From: JANXLS01 sp037129555
Lineage (GTDB): Bacteria; Planctomycetota; SZUA-567; H5-PLA8
DNA length: 64,000 bases
Assembly: GCA_037129555.1 (NCBI GenBank)
Contig: JBAXUS010000004.1
Span: 21,341-85,340 of the forward strand
Direction of reading: 5' to 3'
Positions within the stretch are counted from its first letter, which is position 1; each line of letters opens with the position of its first letter. A program made the translations under genes and the position numbers. Below, piece after piece: positions 24,799-34,250 of the stretch. The notes under the pieces are model-generated. The model made no database searches, was not told where the DNA came from, and saw only the letters and a program-made list of their open reading frames with translations.

Positions 24799-26082
24799 TT
24801 ACTTTCCGGCGCTCAAGCGATCCATGATCTTGATCAGCGGCATGAAGAGCGCGATGACGATGAAGCCGACGGTCAGACCCATGACGACGATCAAAATCGG
24901 TTCCAACAAGCTCATCAAGGCACTGACCAGCGTATCGACTTCGTTGTCGTACGTGTCTGCGACTTTCATCAACATCTTGTCCAATTCGCCGGTTTCTTCA
25001 CCGACTTGAATCATGTTGACGACGAGATCGTCGAAGACGCCGGAGTGCTTCAAAGGTTCGGCGATAGTGTCGCCTTCTTTAATCGAGTTGTGGACCGTTT
25101 CGACGGCGTTCGCGACGACGGCATTGGATGTAGCCAATTTAATGATCGAGAGGGCTTCGAGAATCGGAACACCGGAAGTGACAAGCGTCCCCAGTGTGCG
25201 GCAGAAGCGGCTGACCGACGACTTCGAAATGATCCCGCCGAAGATCGGCACTTTCAACGAAATGGCATCGACGATCAAGCGACCACGCGGGGTTCGGACG
25301 ATCATTTTAAAGATGACCCAGAACAGCACCGGCGTGAAGATCAGGATGTACCAGTAATTTTTCATCACGGACGAAATGGCCAGCAGCACCAGTGTCGGGC
25401 CGGGCAATTCGCCGACGTCCATTTCAACGAACATTTCCTGGAACTTCGGAATGATGAAGATCATGATGAACGACAAAATACAGGACGCGATGAAGACGAC
25501 GGCGGCGGGATACACGAGCGCACCGATGATCTTTTGCTGGAGGCGTTGCGCCTTTTCGCGGTAGTCGGCGAGGCGTTCGAGAATTTCGTCGAGCACACCG
25601 CCCGCTTCACCGGCGCGGATCATGTTGACGTACAATTTGTCGAAGACACGCGGGTGCTTTCCGAGGCCTTCGGAAAGCGAGGAACCGCCTTCGACGTCTT
25701 CTTTCACGTCGGCGATCGCGGATTTCAAAATGCCGGGGCGCAATTGCGTGACAAGAATATCGAGACTGCGGACGACCGGCAAGCCGGCGTCCAAGAGAGT
25801 TGCAAACTGACGCGTGAACGCGGTCAATTCCTTGGGCTTGACGCGCCAAGCGAAGATCGCGCCGCCTTTTTTCTTTTCGGGTGCGGCCGACTGGGCCATG
25901 CCAAAATTCTGCGCGCCACCCCCGCCACCACTCGGCGCTTTTCCACCCTTCTGTGTCACTCGTGTCGGGAAGAGGCCCATGCCCTTGAGTTTTTCGAGCG
26001 CATCTGCTTCCGATGCGGCGTCGATATCGGACCTGACTTCTTTACCTTGGGTGTCCATTGCCTCGTATGCGAACGACGCCAT
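24799..26082 (-). CDS. pilC: Type IV pilus / type II secretion platform protein PilC (GspF family)
   Basis: Polytopic inner-membrane platform of 427 residues that supports pilin assembly. The N-terminal domain (FAYEAMDTQGKEVRSDIDA, LEKLKGMGLFPTRV) is followed by a Gly-rich linker near 65-75 and two copies of the GspF domain, each with a conserved helix (FTRQFATLLDAGLPVVRSLD and FCRTLGTLVTSGVPILEALS) and AGEAGG/VGEETG repeats. Three membrane segments are seen near 195, 240 and 400. GGAG lies before the ATG. No pilB, pilT or pilD gene is adjacent, but the giant GspK-like pseudopilin in this window would need such a machine. Confidence 0.95.
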   Translation of the reverse strand: MASFAYEAMDTQGKEVRSDIDAASEADALEKLKGMGLFPTRVTQKGGKAPSGGGGGAQNFGMAQSAAPEKKKGGAIFAWRVKPKELTAFTRQFATLLDAGLPVVRSLDILVTQLRPGILKSAIADVKEDVEGGSSLSEGLGKHPRVFDKLYVNMIRAGEAGGVLDEILERLADYREKAQRLQQKIIGALVYPAAVVFIASCILSFIMIFIIPKFQEMFVEMDVGELPGPTLVLLAISSVMKNYWYILIFTPVLFWVIFKMIVRTPRGRLIVDAISLKVPIFGGIISKSSVSRFCRTLGTLVTSGVPILEALSIIKLATSNAVVANAVETVHNSIKEGDTIAEPLKHSGVFDDLVVNMIQVGEETGELDKMLMKVADTYDNEVDTLVSALMSLLEPILIVVMGLTVGFIVIALFMPLIKIMDRLSAGK

Positions 26083-26317
26083 GACATTCTCCAGTCTTTC
26101 GATTAATAGAAATGCAAAACAATTAAAATTCGAATCACGATCGCGAGAGTATCGCTATTTTTCACGGGCTGTCAATATAGAGGCGCGAAATTCCTCGCAG
26201 GAATCGATACTTTTCGTTCGATGACCTGTTCAAACCTTCGGGGCACTCTGCGTTTTATTTTCGCAGCCCGTCGTGTATGATCCCGCTTGCAGTGTCCATA
26301 TTTAAGGAGCGCACGCC

Positions 26318-28549
26318 ATGTCCGTCGTTCAGCGCACGTCCCGATTGTCTCGATCCATTCTCTTCCTGTTGGCCTTATTGCTGGTCTCGGTGTGCAGCTT
26401 CGTCCGAGCTGAAGAACCTGCCGATGTGGTGGACTTGACGAAAGCTGTTGCGGCACCTGATCCGAAGATCGCTAAATTTATCGCCCAGCTTGGCTCGCCC
26501 GATACCGTGTTGCGCGAGGAAGCGGAGACTGCGTTGATGGCCGCTGGAAAAGCCGCCATCGCTCCATTGAAAACCGCTGAAGCGTCCGCGAATGCGGAGA
26601 TCGCCGCTCGCGCCAAACGATTGAGCGGACGTCTTTCCGAACTCACAGTCAAAGCCGGAAGCTATGCGGAATATCTCCCGTCGGACACCATTCTGTATTT
26701 GGAATTCCGAGACACGGCTACGACCTTTGATCGCTTGAAACGTACACCCCTGTCCAAATTCTGGGATAAGCAATCGACCAAAATTTTCATGCAGGGATTT
26801 CGCACTGAGCAGTTGCCGAACGAAGTGAAAGTGCTTGACGCCGCAACCGCGTTGCCGAAATTGGCCAGCGGGCGGGCGCTGTTTGCACTATCGAGTCCGG
26901 ACACGATTGAAGCGCACGAAATCGATCCGCCGCTCATTTATGTGTACGAGACGCAGAGCATGCGGATTGCAGAAGCGCATGTCCGCAGCTTGTTCGAAGG
27001 CATGAACGACGCTGTGAAAACAAAGCGAAAATATAACACGTTTGAGATCGAAGAGCAGATCAACGCGTGTTCGGTTTTCGGCGCGCAACGCATCATTCAT
27101 GCGCTCACGCCCAAAGGCATGGAAACGTTTCTCGATCATTTGAAAAAGCCGCCGGGGAATCCGTTGTCGAGGCTGACAGCTGATATGAAAACCAAACGTC
27201 CGGACGCCGACATTTATTTCCGGCTGAGCGCAGACGGTTTGAAAACACTTGCGGAAGCGAACCAACTGCTCGATGACGACTTGACCAAGCGCATTGAAAC
27301 GTTCGGGCTCGAAGAGGGCGGATTTATCGAAGACGCGCTGACGTTGAATGCGGAGGGCATCGAGGATTTTGCGCGGATTTTTCCAGGCGGTAACGCGCGG
27401 AGCAAAGGCCTGATGTCGGTGCTGCAACGCATGACGGTCAAAGCGGCTCCGCCCGTGCAAGCCAACCAGCCGCAGGCGCTGGACATGGTGCCGTGGCAGG
27501 CGGCGATGGTCGTGTCGTTCAGCGGCGACGCAGCGACGAGTGCGGTGGAATTGACCGCTGCGCTGCGGGCGCTCGACGCGTTGGGTGGTGAACTCGTTCA
27601 TCCGGAAGCGAATCTGAACAATGTCAATCCGCCTGCGAACGCGCAGAATGCGTTAGATCCGGTTCGTCCTCCCCGAGCGAAAACGGCTGCTGAAGAGGCG
27701 TTGAATTTGGGTGGCGGAAATGTGCTTGATGACAAGAAAGATTTGAAGACTCCGGCCAAAGACATGGCGAACAAAAAGCCTGGTAAGAAAGCAGACAAAG
27801 CCGCTGAACCGGAGCGGACGGCGCCGCGATTCGAGCGGTTGCTTCACGCCGGATTCACGCTGGAGCAATTGTTGCAACAAGTGGACGGACCGATGGTGCT
27901 CGCCCTTTTTCCGGAGCGCGTAGATGTGTCGAAACTGGCCAAACCTGACGCTGCGAACAACCCGCCGGACCCCGATCATGTGCCGATGGCCGTGCTCGTC
28001 GGAATGTATTTGAAAGACCCGGCTCCGATTGAACTGGCGCTGAAACGAGCCAACAAAGGCGTGGACCACAAATACATCGAGCACGTGCTGGACGGCGGAA
28101 CGTTCTTCTCGGAAGACGAAGATGAGAACAGCGCTGGATTCTGGTTGCGGGGCAATTATTTCGCGTGGGGAACGTCGCGCGATATTTTGGATTTGGCAGG
28201 GACAGCGGTGTTGAATCAGAACGGTAATGAGCGCATGACGGCGCGGCAGTCGCACATCGATTACATGGCGAAGAATTACGATCCGGCAGCGTTGCTGAAT
28301 GTGTACGGCGACTCTCGTCAGTTCCTTGAAATGCCGTACAAGATGGCGCAGTTGCAATGGCAGACCGATCCGAAGAATCCGTTTCCGGATTTCGCTGTAG
28401 CCGCCGGGCTGCTCAAAGGCAACACGATGCACATGAAAATCAAGCAGGTTCAGGGCGGATTGCAGATTGAAGCGCAGTCGCCTTTGTCACTGATGGGGAT
28501 GTTGCAAGCGATCTTGAAGCCGCTGAAAGAAGCGGCGTTGATTCAGTAG
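26318..28549 (+). CDS. Secreted protein of unknown function with N-terminal HEAT-like unit
   Basis: Protein of 743 residues with a signal peptide (LFLLALLLVSVCSFVRA) and AAGGAG before the ATG. Residues about 45-110 look like one or two HEAT repeats (IAKFIAQLGSPDTVLREEAETALMAAG). The larger remainder is a mixed fold with motifs such as YLPSDTILYLEFRD and, near the end, AKNYDPAALLNVYGDSRQ. Residues about 435-505 are charged and Ala/Lys-rich. It resembles large exported planctomycete proteins whose N-terminal HEAT unit precedes a DUF3352-like domain, but that assignment is weak. No function is proposed. Confidence 0.6.
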   Translation: MSVVQRTSRLSRSILFLLALLLVSVCSFVRAEEPADVVDLTKAVAAPDPKIAKFIAQLGSPDTVLREEAETALMAAGKAAIAPLKTAEASANAEIAARAKRLSGRLSELTVKAGSYAEYLPSDTILYLEFRDTATTFDRLKRTPLSKFWDKQSTKIFMQGFRTEQLPNEVKVLDAATALPKLASGRALFALSSPDTIEAHEIDPPLIYVYETQSMRIAEAHVRSLFEGMNDAVKTKRKYNTFEIEEQINACSVFGAQRIIHALTPKGMETFLDHLKKPPGNPLSRLTADMKTKRPDADIYFRLSADGLKTLAEANQLLDDDLTKRIETFGLEEGGFIEDALTLNAEGIEDFARIFPGGNARSKGLMSVLQRMTVKAAPPVQANQPQALDMVPWQAAMVVSFSGDAATSAVELTAALRALDALGGELVHPEANLNNVNPPANAQNALDPVRPPRAKTAAEEALNLGGGNVLDDKKDLKTPAKDMANKKPGKKADKAAEPERTAPRFERLLHAGFTLEQLLQQVDGPMVLALFPERVDVSKLAKPDAANNPPDPDHVPMAVLVGMYLKDPAPIELALKRANKGVDHKYIEHVLDGGTFFSEDEDENSAGFWLRGNYFAWGTSRDILDLAGTAVLNQNGNERMTARQSHIDYMAKNYDPAALLNVYGDSRQFLEMPYKMAQLQWQTDPKNPFPDFAVAAGLLKGNTMHMKIKQVQGGLQIEAQSPLSLMGMLQAILKPLKEAALIQ

Positions 28550-28680
28550 CGTTGGGCTACAACGCTGCACATTCTTTGCGAAACGCTAACCGCAATGCCG
28601 CTTGACAACAGCGGCTTTGTGCTAAAGTGCCGTACGAATTTACACAGACCATTTTCATCCCATTTTTTAGGAGGTTCTGC

Positions 28681-29292
28681 ATGAACACACGTGGCGTACT
28701 TGTGGAGTTTATTGGCACGTTTATTTTCTTGGTGGTCATCGGCTTGGTGGGCGGCGTGATGGCTCCCTTGGCCATCGGCTGCATGTTGATGGTGCTGGTC
28801 TACGGCGGCGGGCATATCTCCGGCGGACACTACAACCCGGCTGTGACGCTCGGCGTGTTTTTGCGTGGAAAGTGCCCGAAGGTAGATGTGATCCCATACA
28901 TGGTCGCGCAGGTCGTTGCGGCGATTCTCGGCGGATTGCTAGTCAATTACCTCGCCGGTCCCCACACGCCAATCACCGTGGACGTGACGAAGGCGATGAT
29001 CGTCGAATTCATCTTCACGTACTTCTTGGTCAACAACGTCTTGAATACGGCGACATCCAAGAAGAACGCCGGTAATTCATACTACGGCCTCGCGATCGGC
29101 TTCACGGTCGTGGTCGCGGCGTATGCGGCGGGGGCAATTTCCGGTGGCGCATTCAACCCGGCGGTGGCCTGCGGAATCACCGTGATGGGCGTGAGCCCAG
29201 TCGCCAACATCTGGATCTACTTCGTCCCGAATTTCCTTGCGGCGATTGTGGCGGCGAGCGTGTATAAATTCGTGAATCCGGATGAGATTTAA
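28681..29292 (+). CDS. Aquaporin/MIP-family channel
   Basis: Major intrinsic protein of 203 residues with six hydrophobic segments and both half-helix NPA motifs, SGGHYNPAVTLG and SGGAFNPAVACG. It starts at ATG 28681, preceded by a strong AGGAGG; the longer frame with GTG at 28627 has no ribosome site. In classical aquaporins the residue after the second NPA is the Arg of the selectivity filter; here it is Val. The usual His or Phe positions cannot be judged by eye. Water, ammonia or small neutral solutes are all possible. Confidence 0.9.
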   Translation: MNTRGVLVEFIGTFIFLVVIGLVGGVMAPLAIGCMLMVLVYGGGHISGGHYNPAVTLGVFLRGKCPKVDVIPYMVAQVVAAILGGLLVNYLAGPHTPITVDVTKAMIVEFIFTYFLVNNVLNTATSKKNAGNSYYGLAIGFTVVVAAYAAGAISGGAFNPAVACGITVMGVSPVANIWIYFVPNFLAAIVAASVYKFVNPDEI

Positions 29293-29318
29293 ACGATACG
29301 ATTTGACGTGATTGAGAG

Positions 29319-29353
29319 AAAAAGGGAGAGCGTAGGTGCTCTCCCTTTTTTTA
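29319..29353 (+). terminator. Intrinsic terminator of the aquaporin gene
   Basis: AAAGGGAGAGC (29321-29331) pairs with GCTCTCCCTTT (29338-29348), followed by a run of T to 29352. Confidence 0.9.
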
Positions 29354-29444
29354 TTGACGACGGTGAATGGAAAGAAGTTCACAAGCGGGAAATAATGGGT
29401 ATAATTGGCCGCGTAGATATGCGAAAAACACGAGGGTAAGGACC

Positions 29445-30002
29445 ATGACAGCACTACTTGAGCCTAAAATTATGACGCAAATCGCGTTCCTGGAAATGGA
29501 GCACGATGGTCTTTTCGAATTCGTCAATGGCGAGATTGTGGAGAAAAACATGGGCGCGATTTCGATGGAGATTGGCAACGTCATCCTGTTTATTTTGCGC
29601 ACGTATTGCTATGAACACAAGCTCGGCCGGGTCATGATGGAGCAATTTTTCCAATGTTACAGCGACGACCCCGAGCGCGTTCGCAGACCAGACGTTGCGT
29701 TCATTTCAAAAGGGAAACTTCCCGGCGATAAGCTTCCTGAGGGCGCTATTTCCGTCGTCCCAGACCTCGTCGTGGAAGTGGTTTCTCCGTATGACAAGCA
29801 ATACAAGGTCGATGAAAAAGTGAAGGAGTATCTCGACGCTGGCGTCCGCATCGTTTGGGTTGTCAGCCCCCCGGGCCAGTACGTTCGCATTTATCGCAAT
29901 GGGCGTCCAACAACCGAGCTATCCATAGCCGACACCATCACCGGCGAGGACGTGATCGCCGGATTTTCGTGCAAGGTCTCCGAATTTTTTGCGACCATTT
30001 AG
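29445..30002 (+). CDS. Uma2 (DUF820) PD-(D/E)XK-fold protein
   Basis: Protein of 185 residues from ATG 29445, with AAGGA upstream. It shows the Uma2 pattern: FEFVNGEIVEK at the start, RRPDVAFISK in the middle, PDLVVEVVSPYDK with the catalytic-site Asp and Glu, and the following Lys-rich EKVKEYLDAGVRIVWVV. The family has the restriction-endonuclease fold, is expanded in Cyanobacteria and Planctomycetota, and has no settled function. It stands alone after a terminator. Confidence 0.9.
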   Translation: MTALLEPKIMTQIAFLEMEHDGLFEFVNGEIVEKNMGAISMEIGNVILFILRTYCYEHKLGRVMMEQFFQCYSDDPERVRRPDVAFISKGKLPGDKLPEGAISVVPDLVVEVVSPYDKQYKVDEKVKEYLDAGVRIVWVVSPPGQYVRIYRNGRPTTELSIADTITGEDVIAGFSCKVSEFFATI

Positions 30003-30085
30003 CTCTTGTTAAGGCTTGACTTTGCCCGGCGTGAGTCTATTCTGTTTCAGCCTATTTTTTAGGCACACTGAAAAGGAGAGTAGAC

Positions 30086-31180
30086 ATGTCGGCAGCGAAA
30101 CGGCGCCGCGTGGCCGTGGTGGGCGCCACGGGCGTGGCAGGACAACAGTTTTTGGTCAGTTTGAAGAATCATCCGTGGTTTGAGGTCAAGCGCCTCGCCG
30201 CGTCGGAGCGCAGCGCGGGCAAAAAATTTGCCGACGCGATCAAGGACTCTTCGTCCGGTGCGACGCGATGGTTCTGCGATGAACCCTGCCCGAAAGAGAT
30301 TCTTTCGATCACCGTCGAAAACGCCGAAAAGCTGATTCTCGATGACATCGATATTGTCTTCACGGCGATTGAAAGCGATGCCTCGAAGATCGTCGAACCG
30401 TTGTACGCCGCGCGCGTTCCGGTGATTTCGACGGCCAGCGCGTTCCGCTATGAAAAAGATGTGCCGGTTTTCCTTCCCGGCGTCAACATCGACCACGCCG
30501 AACTGATTTCAGTCCAACGCAAGAATCGCGGCTGGAAGGGCTTTGTGACGCCCGGCCCGAACTGCACGACCGTCGGTCTCGTCTTCAGTTTGAAGCCGTT
30601 GCACGAACGTTTCGGTATCGGCAGCGTGATCATGACGTCGATGCAAGCCGTCAGTGGCGCGGGACGCAGTCCTGGCGTGTTGAGCTACGATATTCTCGAC
30701 AATATCGTTCCGTACATTCCGAAGGAAGAAGAGAAGGTTCAGACTGAGACGCAGAAGATTCTCGGCACGATGGACAACGGCACAATCATCAGTGCGCCGT
30801 TCAATGTCAGCTGCACGTGTACGCGCGTCAATGTCATCGATGGACACACGGAGTCGGTGTTCGTTGGCTTGAAGAACAAAGCGTCGCTCGCCGAAGTCAA
30901 AGCGGCGTGGCGTGATGGGTACGCTGATTTCCTGTCGCTGGGATTGCCGAGCGCTCCGCCGGAATTGGTGCATTACACGGAAGAACCGTTCCGCCCGCAG
31001 CCGCGTTTGGACCGCAATATGAACGACGGCATGACGACCGTGATCGGCCGGTTGCGCGAAGACAACGTGCTGCCCAACGGCATCAAGTACGTGCTGCTGA
31101 GTCATAATACAAAGATGGGTGCGGCCAAAGGCGCAGTGCTCACCGGTGAGTATTTGATCAAGAGCGGGATCATTGAGTAA
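30086..31180 (+). CDS. asd: Aspartate-semialdehyde dehydrogenase
   Basis: Makes aspartate semialdehyde from aspartyl phosphate with NADPH, the branch point for Lys, Met, Thr and diaminopimelate. In the 364 residues are the nucleotide motif VVGATGVAGQ, the catalytic Cys160 in GPNCTT and the acid-base His in VIDGHTES. The subtype resembles archaeal/fungal-like Asd (the VPYIPKEEEKVQTETQKILG block). AAGGAGA precedes the ATG. It is monocistronic by the look of the flanking gaps. Confidence 0.95.
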   Translation: MSAAKRRRVAVVGATGVAGQQFLVSLKNHPWFEVKRLAASERSAGKKFADAIKDSSSGATRWFCDEPCPKEILSITVENAEKLILDDIDIVFTAIESDASKIVEPLYAARVPVISTASAFRYEKDVPVFLPGVNIDHAELISVQRKNRGWKGFVTPGPNCTTVGLVFSLKPLHERFGIGSVIMTSMQAVSGAGRSPGVLSYDILDNIVPYIPKEEEKVQTETQKILGTMDNGTIISAPFNVSCTCTRVNVIDGHTESVFVGLKNKASLAEVKAAWRDGYADFLSLGLPSAPPELVHYTEEPFRPQPRLDRNMNDGMTTVIGRLREDNVLPNGIKYVLLSHNTKMGAAKGAVLTGEYLIKSGIIE

Positions 31181-31196
31181 CTGAACTGCGTTCGCA

Positions 31197-31287
31197 CGAA
31201 GACGCGAAGAGCACAAAGAAACACGAAGAAAATATAGTCAGAGTGGTTTAAATCTTTGTGATTTTTTGGGTTCTTTGCGTCTTTGAG
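31197..31287. repeat. Imperfect inverted repeat
   Basis: CGAAGACGCGAAGAGCACAAAG at the left (from 31197) has an imperfect complement ending near 31287 (CTTTGTGATTTTTTGG, CTTTGCGTCTTT). About 30-base arms with several mismatches lie around a 25-base centre, a common type of degenerate intergenic palindrome. The right end abuts the next gene's start region. Confidence 0.55.
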
Positions 31288-31312
31288 AGAGACCGTCATC
31301 CGGAGTCTGATC

Positions 31313-32116
31313 ATGCGCATGCGTCTGGCTTGTCTCGTCTTGCTGTGCGGGTCGTTTAGTATGATGGCTGCTCAGCCGTCCAGCGATGCACCGTTTTCGA
31401 TGACGAAAGATGAGCAAGCCATCGTTGATTTGACGAACGGGGAGCGGCGCAAGGCTGGGAAAAAGCCGGTGAAGCCGAATGCGGTTCTCTTCAGCGTGGC
31501 GCGGCAACATGCTGACGACATGATGACATCCGGCAAACTTGAACATCGCTTGAATGGCAAAAACAGTTCCGACCGCGTTCAAGCCGCTGGATATAACTGG
31601 GTGGCGGTCAGCGAGAACATCGCGTGGAATCATCGCACGGTAGACGATGTGGTATCGGGCTGGATGAAATCGGAGGGGCATCGCGTCAATCTGCTCGGAA
31701 ACGATGTCACCGAGATCGGCGTTGGGATCGCGTCGAATGCTGCAGGTGAGCCGTATTGGGTGCAGGTCTTCGCGAAACCAGACCCAGAACATCCGAACAT
31801 TGCCATACCGGTTGGCCCTGGAGCCCCGCCCCGCCCTGACCCCAGAGGCCCCATTCAGGCAGTAAAATTCACGCTGCACAATCTCTCGGCATCAGACTTT
31901 TTTATCGACGTTCACACTGAGAAAGCGTATACCATCAAACCCGGCGAATCGGTCGAATTTTCAGTGCGTGTGCTGGCCATGAAAGCGCCGGTTGAAGTGA
32001 GGTCCGGATCGACAACTCTGGATTTCGTAGCCCGGCATGGTTTGACGTACACATTGAACATATCGGCCGGGGATTTAGAATTAATTCAAAAGAATCCGAA
32101 TCCCAACACGAAGTGA
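31313..32116 (+). CDS. Secreted CAP/SCP-domain protein
   Basis: Protein of 267 residues. The ATG at 31313 (or 31319) is chosen so that the N terminus is a signal peptide (RLACLVLLCGSFSMMAA). Residues about 25-155 form a CAP domain: IVDLTNGERRKAG, LFSVARQHADDMM, YNWVAVSENIAWN, VVSGWMKSEGHRVNLL and PYWVQVFAK, with the paired His and Glu pocket. A short Pro linker leads to a beta-type C-terminal region (about 185-267) of unknown family. Bacterial CAP proteins are exported and of uncertain biochemical role. Confidence 0.88.
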   Translation: MRMRLACLVLLCGSFSMMAAQPSSDAPFSMTKDEQAIVDLTNGERRKAGKKPVKPNAVLFSVARQHADDMMTSGKLEHRLNGKNSSDRVQAAGYNWVAVSENIAWNHRTVDDVVSGWMKSEGHRVNLLGNDVTEIGVGIASNAAGEPYWVQVFAKPDPEHPNIAIPVGPGAPPRPDPRGPIQAVKFTLHNLSASDFFIDVHTEKAYTIKPGESVEFSVRVLAMKAPVEVRSGSTTLDFVARHGLTYTLNISAGDLELIQKNPNPNTK

Positions 32117-32204
32117 TTTTTCATCGTTCCAGTCGTGGCAATTTCAAAAAGAGCGGTTAAATTTTAACCTTCTACAGCCACGTGAATTCCCCTTGGAGCA
32201 TTTG

Positions 32205-32747
32205 ATGTCCGAACATATTTCATTTCATGGAACGACCATTATTGCCGTGCGACAAAACGGCAAGCTCGCGATGGGCGGGGACGGACAGGTCACGCATGGG
32301 GCCATCGTGTTGAAAGCGACGGCGCAGAAGATACGCAAGATGCGCGGTGGACAGGTGCTGTGCGGTTTCGCGGGATCGACGGCGGATGCGTTCAGTTTGC
32401 TTGAGCGCTTTGAAGCGAAGCTTGACCAGAACAAAGGCAATCTGAAACGCGCTGGTGTGGAATTGGCGAAGGACTGGCGGACCGAGCGCTCGATGCGCCG
32501 ACTCGAAGCAATGTTGGTGTGTGGCGATAAAGACTCATTGATATTATTGACCGGACAGGGTGATGTGGTTGAGCCTGACGACGGCATTATCGGCATCGGA
32601 TCGGGCGGAGCGTACGCTCAGGCAGCGGCCCGCGCGTTGTCCAAACATTCACCGCTGACGCCCCGGCAAATCGTTGAAGAGTCGTTGAAAGAAGCCGCCG
32701 CGCTGTGCATTTACACGAATTCGAATGTGACGATTGAAGAGCTGTGA
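32205..32747 (+). CDS. hslV: HslV (ClpQ) proteasome-like protease subunit
   Basis: Threonine protease subunit of the HslUV complex, 180 residues from ATG 32205. The catalytic Thr is the first of TTIIAVRQNGK, so a nine-residue leader (MSEHISFHG) must be removed by autoprocessing; SFHG before the Thr resembles the ClpQ leader of Bacillus. MGGDGQVTHG, CGFAGSTADAFSLLERFE and GIGSGGAYAQAAARAL are family motifs. The ATPase gene hslU begins about 60 bases later. Confidence 0.95.
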   Translation: MSEHISFHGTTIIAVRQNGKLAMGGDGQVTHGAIVLKATAQKIRKMRGGQVLCGFAGSTADAFSLLERFEAKLDQNKGNLKRAGVELAKDWRTERSMRRLEAMLVCGDKDSLILLTGQGDVVEPDDGIIGIGSGGAYAQAAARALSKHSPLTPRQIVEESLKEAAALCIYTNSNVTIEEL

Positions 32748-32805
32748 AGATTAGAATGCCGGGTGTTTTCACTTATACGTCTTGTTTCGGATCAATGGAT
32801 TGAGA

Positions 32806-34224
32806 ATGGCAAAAATGCGAGAGAAGGAAACAGAACTGGCCGCACCCGCCGCCGCAAAACCGGTGATTGATCCGGCGAACATGACGCCGAAGCAGATTGT
32901 GGCGGAGTTGGATCGCTACATTGTCGGGCAAGGCGCGGCGAAGAAGGCTGTGGCCATCGCGCTGCGCAATCGCTGGCGGCGGAAGAAACTGGAGCCGAGC
33001 ATTCGCGAAGAAGTCGCGCCTAAAAATATTCTGATGATCGGACCGACCGGCGTGGGCAAGACGGAAATCGCCCGCCGCCTCGCCGCGCTCTCGGGCGCAC
33101 CGTTCGTCAAAGTCGAAGCGACGCGCTACACGGAAGTCGGCTACCATGGCCGCGACGTCGAGAGCATGATCCGCGACTTGGTCAAGCAGGCTCTGAACAT
33201 GTCCCAGAGCAAAGCGCGCGAAGACGTCAAGATCAAAGCCGCCGAGGCTGCTGAAGAACGGCTGCTCGACATTCTGCTCCCCGCCCCGGAATCGTTCACG
33301 ACTGCGTCGGTCAGCGACAAAGGGCCTGGCAGCGCGTCGGACCAATACGACAAGACGCGTGCGAAGCTCCGTAAGAAATTGCGCGACGGCCTGCTCGACG
33401 AAAAGGATGCGGAACTTGAAGTGGCCGCAGGGGGCGAAGTTGCGGGAGTGTTTGCGCCTTCGATGGGTGAGGAAATGAGCGCGGAGTTGCAGGACGCGTT
33501 GACGCGGATGATGCCGAAGCGGACGAAGCGACGGAAGATGACCGTGGCGGAAGCACGCAAAATCATTGAATCCGAAGAGGCTGAAAAGCTGATTGACCAG
33601 GATTCGGTGGCTCGGATGGCGATTGAATCCGCCGAGAATTTCGGGATCGTGTTCATCGACGAAATCGACAAAGTTGCGGGCAGCGGCAAGGGCAACGGCC
33701 CGGACGTGTCGCGCGAAGGTGTTCAACGCGACATGTTGCCGATCGTTGAAGGTGCGTCGGTCAGCACGCGCTGGGGACTCGTTAAGACGGATCACATTTT
33801 GTTCATCGCAGCGGGCGCATTCCACATGTCGAAGCCCAGCGATCTGCTCCCGGAATTGCAGGGGCGATTCCCGATCCGCGTCGAATTGCAGGATCTGACG
33901 GAAGACGATTTCCGCCGCATTCTGACAGCTCCGAAGAACGCGTTGACGAAACAGTACGCAGCACTTTTGGGGACGGAAGGTGTGACGCTGGAATTTTCGG
34001 AAGACGGTCTCGCGTCGCTCGCGCGCATCGCCGCAACCGCGAACTCGCGCAACCAGAACATTGGCGCGCGGCGTCTGCACACGGTTATGGAAAAGCTGCT
34101 GGAAGAAGTGAGTTTTGAAGCGTCGGAGCTTGTCGACAAGAACATCATGGTGACCTCCAAGATGGTCGAGGACCGGCTGAAACCGATTCTTGACGACGAA
34201 GACCTCGCGAAATTCATTCTCTAA
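32806..34224 (+). CDS. hslU: HslU (ClpY) ATPase subunit
   Basis: AAA+ unfoldase of 472 residues that feeds substrates to HslV. MTPKQIVAELDRYIVGQ opens the AAA domain, followed by Walker A GPTGVGKT, the pore motif GYHGRD (GYVGRD in most), an inserted I domain of about 150 residues, Walker B FIDEIDK, and RFPIRVEL/SRNQNIGARRLHTVME sensor regions; the final residues KFIL are the tail that docks into HslV. The ATG at 32806 is chosen over an upstream TTG. Downstream, after 26 bases, is a membrane protein gene. Confidence 0.95.
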   Translation: MAKMREKETELAAPAAAKPVIDPANMTPKQIVAELDRYIVGQGAAKKAVAIALRNRWRRKKLEPSIREEVAPKNILMIGPTGVGKTEIARRLAALSGAPFVKVEATRYTEVGYHGRDVESMIRDLVKQALNMSQSKAREDVKIKAAEAAEERLLDILLPAPESFTTASVSDKGPGSASDQYDKTRAKLRKKLRDGLLDEKDAELEVAAGGEVAGVFAPSMGEEMSAELQDALTRMMPKRTKRRKMTVAEARKIIESEEAEKLIDQDSVARMAIESAENFGIVFIDEIDKVAGSGKGNGPDVSREGVQRDMLPIVEGASVSTRWGLVKTDHILFIAAGAFHMSKPSDLLPELQGRFPIRVELQDLTEDDFRRILTAPKNALTKQYAALLGTEGVTLEFSEDGLASLARIAATANSRNQNIGARRLHTVMEKLLEEVSFEASELVDKNIMVTSKMVEDRLKPILDDEDLAKFIL

Positions 34225-34250
34225 TATGGCGTCAAAAGGAAGCACGTGCG

